Assembly (NCBI GenBank): GCA_031262565.1
Contig: JAISHL010000053.1
Location: forward strand, 1-7,699
Direction of reading: 5' to 3'
DNA: 7,699 nt
Source: Candidatus Nomurabacteria bacterium
GTDB taxonomy: Bacteria; Patescibacteriota; Saccharimonadia; Saccharimonadales; Saccharimonadaceae
Part shown: positions 6,245-7,699 of the stretch, one piece after another
How the letters are laid out: every line of letters starts with the position of its first letter
Position numbering within the stretch: the stretch's first letter is position 1
Made by a program: the position numbers and the translations under genes
Notes under the pieces: model-generated
Database searches by the model: none
The model's input: only the letters and a program-made list of their open reading frames with translations
Told to the model about the DNA's origin: nothing

Positions 6245-6994
6245 TTACTTACCTAAACGACGTTCGCGCCTAGAAAAATTGTCTAAAATTTCGCCCAACA
6301 TCTCGGCAGTAAAATCTGGCCACAAAGTTTCAAGAAAAGTGAACTGTGCATTATCGGCGAGCATCGACATAAAACCTGCGGAATTATGCGGATCCGCGCC
6401 ACTGCCCGTGCGAATTATCAGATCAATATCAGGCAAATGCCCCGTCCAAGAATTTTTGCGCAACAGGTCAGCGAAAGAATGTAACTTGCCAGCCGAGCTA
6501 GAATCATCAGGGAGAAACTCTGGATTATATAGCAAAACGCTTTCCAGCGCCGCGCCACGCTCCTCCGTGCCGTCATAACCAATCAAAACAGTTAAAAGCC
6601 GTCCCGAATCAGCATGTTGGGCAGTTTCGGCGACAGTTTTCTCGATCGCCTTGACAGTCTCAGGCTTCAAAAGCTCCCGCCAGCGACCAATACACTCAAT
6701 CTGAATTTTATTCTCGTGAGCGAATTGCAAATTTTCCTCGTCAGCAAAAAACTTAGCGTAAGCTTTGTTTAGCGCCGCAATCTCCATAGCTGGTCGCTCG
6801 GTCAGATTCGACACGCTACCGATCCAAATCGTCAGATGCGGAATACCGCGCGAGAAAACCGCCTTTGCGATATCCAACCCAAGCAGTCCGCTCTGAATGT
6901 AAAAATCCACGCTCATTTTAATACCGCGCGCCTTACCCCAGCGTCGGTTGCCATCCAAAATCATTGCTAAATGTTTCAAATTCGATACTTCCAT
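6245..6994 (-). CDS. uppS: Divergent undecaprenyl diphosphate synthase (cis-prenyltransferase) family protein
   Basis: Family members condense isopentenyl diphosphate onto farnesyl diphosphate to make undecaprenyl diphosphate, the lipid carrier for peptidoglycan. Length (249) and overall layout fit: HLAMILDGNRRWGK at 8-21 with the phosphate-binding D14-G15-N16, an S-V-S-N-x5-R-P segment (60-68), I-x-C-I-G-R-W (99-105), D-L-I-I-R-T-G (191-197), L-W-P-D-F (224-228) and the C-terminal R-R-E-R-R-L-G (242-248). Several usual substrate residues are changed. The G-H-x-A-G motif is YIQSG, and the R-T-S/G-G-E-x-R-x-S-N-F region is RTGSGADPHNSAGF with a 3-residue expansion, so its Glu, Arg and Ser are not in place. 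The metal-binding Glu before the LWPDF motif aligns with Q217. It may be a lineage-specific active form or a paralogue with altered activity. The start is ATG, without a Shine-Dalgarno; a strong promoter places transcription start about 3 nt before it. Earlier or later starts are unlikely because the conserved region begins at residue 8. Confidence 0.8.
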   Translation of the reverse strand: MEVSNLKHLAMILDGNRRWGKARGIKMSVDFYIQSGLLGLDIAKAVFSRGIPHLTIWIGSVSNLTERPAMEIAALNKAYAKFFADEENLQFAHENKIQIECIGRWRELLKPETVKAIEKTVAETAQHADSGRLLTVLIGYDGTEERGAALESVLLYNPEFLPDDSSSAGKLHSFADLLRKNSWTGHLPDIDLIIRTGSGADPHNSAGFMSMLADNAQFTFLETLWPDFTAEMLGEILDNFSRRERRLGK

Positions 6995-7003
6995 AGTCAG
7001 ACT

Positions 7004-7032
7004 AATATAGCATATTTTGGTTGGTTTGTCAT
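7004..7032 (-). promoter_or_regulatory. Predicted uppS promoter (leaderless)
   Basis: On the minus strand, ATGACA (7032-7027) is separated by 17 bp from TATATT (7009-7004), preceded by an extended TGC within TATGCTATATT. A start 7 nt beyond the -10 falls near 6997, only 3 nt before the ATG at 6994. There is no room for a Shine-Dalgarno, so a leaderless or nearly leaderless mRNA is predicted. Confidence 0.65.
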
Positions 7033-7094
7033 GTGAGTTTTATGTCAGGGATTCGGCGAGGTCTTTTGTGGCGATTTTCTTGGTCTTTGGTATC

Positions 7095-7123
7095 TTGAAA
7101 AAAATCCGCGAAGAATGTATACT
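7095..7123 (+). promoter_or_regulatory. Predicted tRNA-Gln promoter
   Basis: TTGAAA (7095-7100) and TATACT (7118-7123) are separated by 17 bp, a near-consensus housekeeping promoter. The predicted start near 7130 lies 14 nt before the mature 5' end of tRNA-Gln at 7144. Confidence 0.75.
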
Positions 7124-7143
7124 GTAATAGGTCGACGTGTTTT

Positions 7144-7218
7144 TAGGGTGTCGCCAAGTGGTAAGGCACTAGGTTTTGGTCCTAGCATTCGGGGGTTCGA
7201 ATCCCTCCACCCTAGCCA
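7144..7218 (+). tRNA. tRNA-Gln (anticodon UUG)
   Basis: The cloverleaf is complete. The acceptor stem is TAGGGTG (7144-7150) with CACCCTA (7208-7214). The D stem is GCC/GGC (7153-7155, 7165-7167). The anticodon stem is CTAGG/CCTAG around the loop TTTTGGT (7174-7180), with TTG at 7176-7178. The T stem is GGGGG/CCCTC (one G-T pair) around TTCGAAT. The discriminator is G (7215) and CCA is encoded (7216-7218). The weak U1-A72 pair and the D-arm sequence match bacterial tRNA-Gln. It reads CAA, and CAG by wobble. A promoter lies upstream and a terminator-like hairpin downstream, so it looks like a single-gene unit. Confidence 0.97.
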
Positions 7219-7240
7219 GAGTCGCTCGTATAATTAAAAT

Positions 7241-7268
7241 AATCGCTATTGTAGGCGGTTTTCTTTTT
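7241..7268 (+). terminator. Intrinsic terminator after tRNA-Gln
   Basis: AATCGC (7241-7246) pairs with GCGGTT (7255-7260), with one T-G pair, around an 8-nt loop and is followed at once by TTCTTTTT. It lies 22 bp past the tRNA CCA end, and would end the tRNA transcript before the Panacea gene. Confidence 0.65.
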
Positions 7269-7313
7269 ATAGATTATATTAGTAAAAGTCTATCATTTTT
7301 TTAAAAAATGTTG

Positions 7314-7319
7314 TAGAAT
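7314..7319 (+). promoter_or_regulatory. Possible -10 element of the Panacea gene (leaderless)
   Basis: TAGAAT (7314-7319) lies so that a start 7 nt later falls on the A of the ATG at 7326. No Shine-Dalgarno precedes the ATG and no convincing -35 is seen; CTATCA at 7290-7295 is a weak candidate. TATATT at 7275-7280 is an alternative -10 that would give a leader of about 40 nt. Confidence 0.35.
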
Positions 7320-7325
7320 GTAGAT

Positions 7326-7699
7326 ATGGTTATTTCTAAGAAGTACGAAAATGCAATACTATACATCTGCTCTCAACTTGGCGGTTCTCTTCGCGGTAAG
7401 AAAAAATTAGCAAAATTATTATATTATCTTGATTTTGATAGATACGAGTTCAATGAATCTATGAGGAGCGTAACGGGCGATACGTATGTAGCTTGGAAAA
7501 TGGGTCCCGTGCCAGAACATTTCAAAGAAGCATTATCAGACGTCGTAAAAAAAGGATCTATAGAGATAACGCAAGAAAAAGAATCTGACAGCTTGTTGCC
7601 TACTGAAATATATACCGCCAAGACAGATCCAGACATGTCAGTGTTTGACGATGATGACAAGGCGATGCTTTCTCGGATTGTAAAAAAATATGGTGGCTT
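7326..7699 (+). CDS. Panacea/SocA-like domain (DUF4065) protein, probable antitoxin, 3' end outside the window
   Basis: An open frame runs from the ATG at 7326 off the window end (124 codons seen, no stop). It starts MVISKKYENAILYI and carries the Panacea (DUF4065, SocA-like) core: K-K-L-A-K-L-L-Y-Y-L-D-F (26-37), T-Y-V-A-W-K-M-G-P-V-P (53-63), and the helix to V-V-K-K-G (73-77). Panacea domains are widespread antitoxin modules that pair with many unrelated toxins, and also occur in phage and mobile-element proteins. The upstream neighbour is tRNA-Gln, so any partner toxin would have to lie downstream of the window. By hand count the region is about 38% G+C and uses ATA, AGA and AGG codons more freely than the neighbours, which hints at horizontal acquisition. 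The position just behind a tRNA gene also suits a transferred segment. The Panacea assignment is fairly sure; the antitoxin role is inferred. Confidence 0.75.
   Translation, partial: MVISKKYENAILYICSQLGGSLRGKKKLAKLLYYLDFDRYEFNESMRSVTGDTYVAWKMGPVPEHFKEALSDVVKKGSIEITQEKESDSLLPTEIYTAKTDPDMSVFDDDDKAMLSRIVKKYGG

Noticed and set aside
6195..6247. Three DnaA-box-like sequences (TGTGGAAAA, TGTGTAAAA, TGTGGATTA) in the gap before the small membrane gene, hinting at a replication origin or DnaA control
   Set aside because: Two differ from the consensus by one base and one by two, in an AT-rich spacer where such matches are easily found by chance. No dnaA or dnaN neighbour is present.
7424..7660. Minus-strand 78-residue frame at the right end
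   Set aside because: It lies opposite the Panacea-domain frame, which has clear family motifs; nothing supports the antisense one.

Overview
The window looks like a slice of a compact, gene-dense bacterial chromosome. UGA and UAA both act as stops and no long frame needs UGA read as glycine, so the standard bacterial code applies. Tandem FemA/FemB-like peptidoglycan-bridge genes, a very divergent UppS-family protein, an SPFH/zinc-ribbon membrane pair and short spacers together suggest a Candidate Phyla Radiation bacterium, most likely Saccharibacteria (TM7). That placement is inference from gene style, not from a marker phylogeny.

Layout. Positions 1-1459 (+) hold the C-terminal part of one FemAB-family gene, interrupted by an in-frame TAA at 22-24, overlapped by a second, complete FemAB gene. 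tsaD (1462-2700, -) converges on it with only 2 bp between the stops. tsaD is about 75 residues longer than usual because two stretches that contain palindromic repeat sequence are read in frame. Divergent from tsaD is a two-gene (+) operon: an SPFH protein (2785-3987) and a double zinc-ribbon membrane protein (4020-5477), resembling Bacillus subtilis YdjI and YdjG. A 176-bp palindromic element (5510-5685) of the same repeat family as the tsaD inserts fills the next gap. Two minus-strand genes follow: a four-helix membrane protein (5700-6134) and a divergent cis-prenyltransferase (6245-6994). The 331 bases from 6995 to 7325 contain no protein gene. They hold the uppS promoter, tRNA-Gln(UUG) with its promoter, and a likely terminator; I see nothing recognisable in 7033-7094. 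The window ends inside a Panacea/SocA-domain (DUF4065) gene.

Common themes. Several genes serve the envelope: FemAB ligases (cross-bridge), the UppS family (lipid carrier), the SPFH/zinc-ribbon pair (membrane integrity) and the small membrane protein. tsaD and tRNA-Gln belong to translation. Three predicted promoters share an extended -10 element, TATGCTA followed by A/T-rich bases. tsaD, the uppS-like gene and the Panacea gene have a -10 placed so that transcription would start at or within about 3 nt of the start codon and have no Shine-Dalgarno, so they look leaderless. The SPFH, zinc-ribbon and small membrane genes have clear Shine-Dalgarno sequences. All promoter and start-site calls were made by eye.
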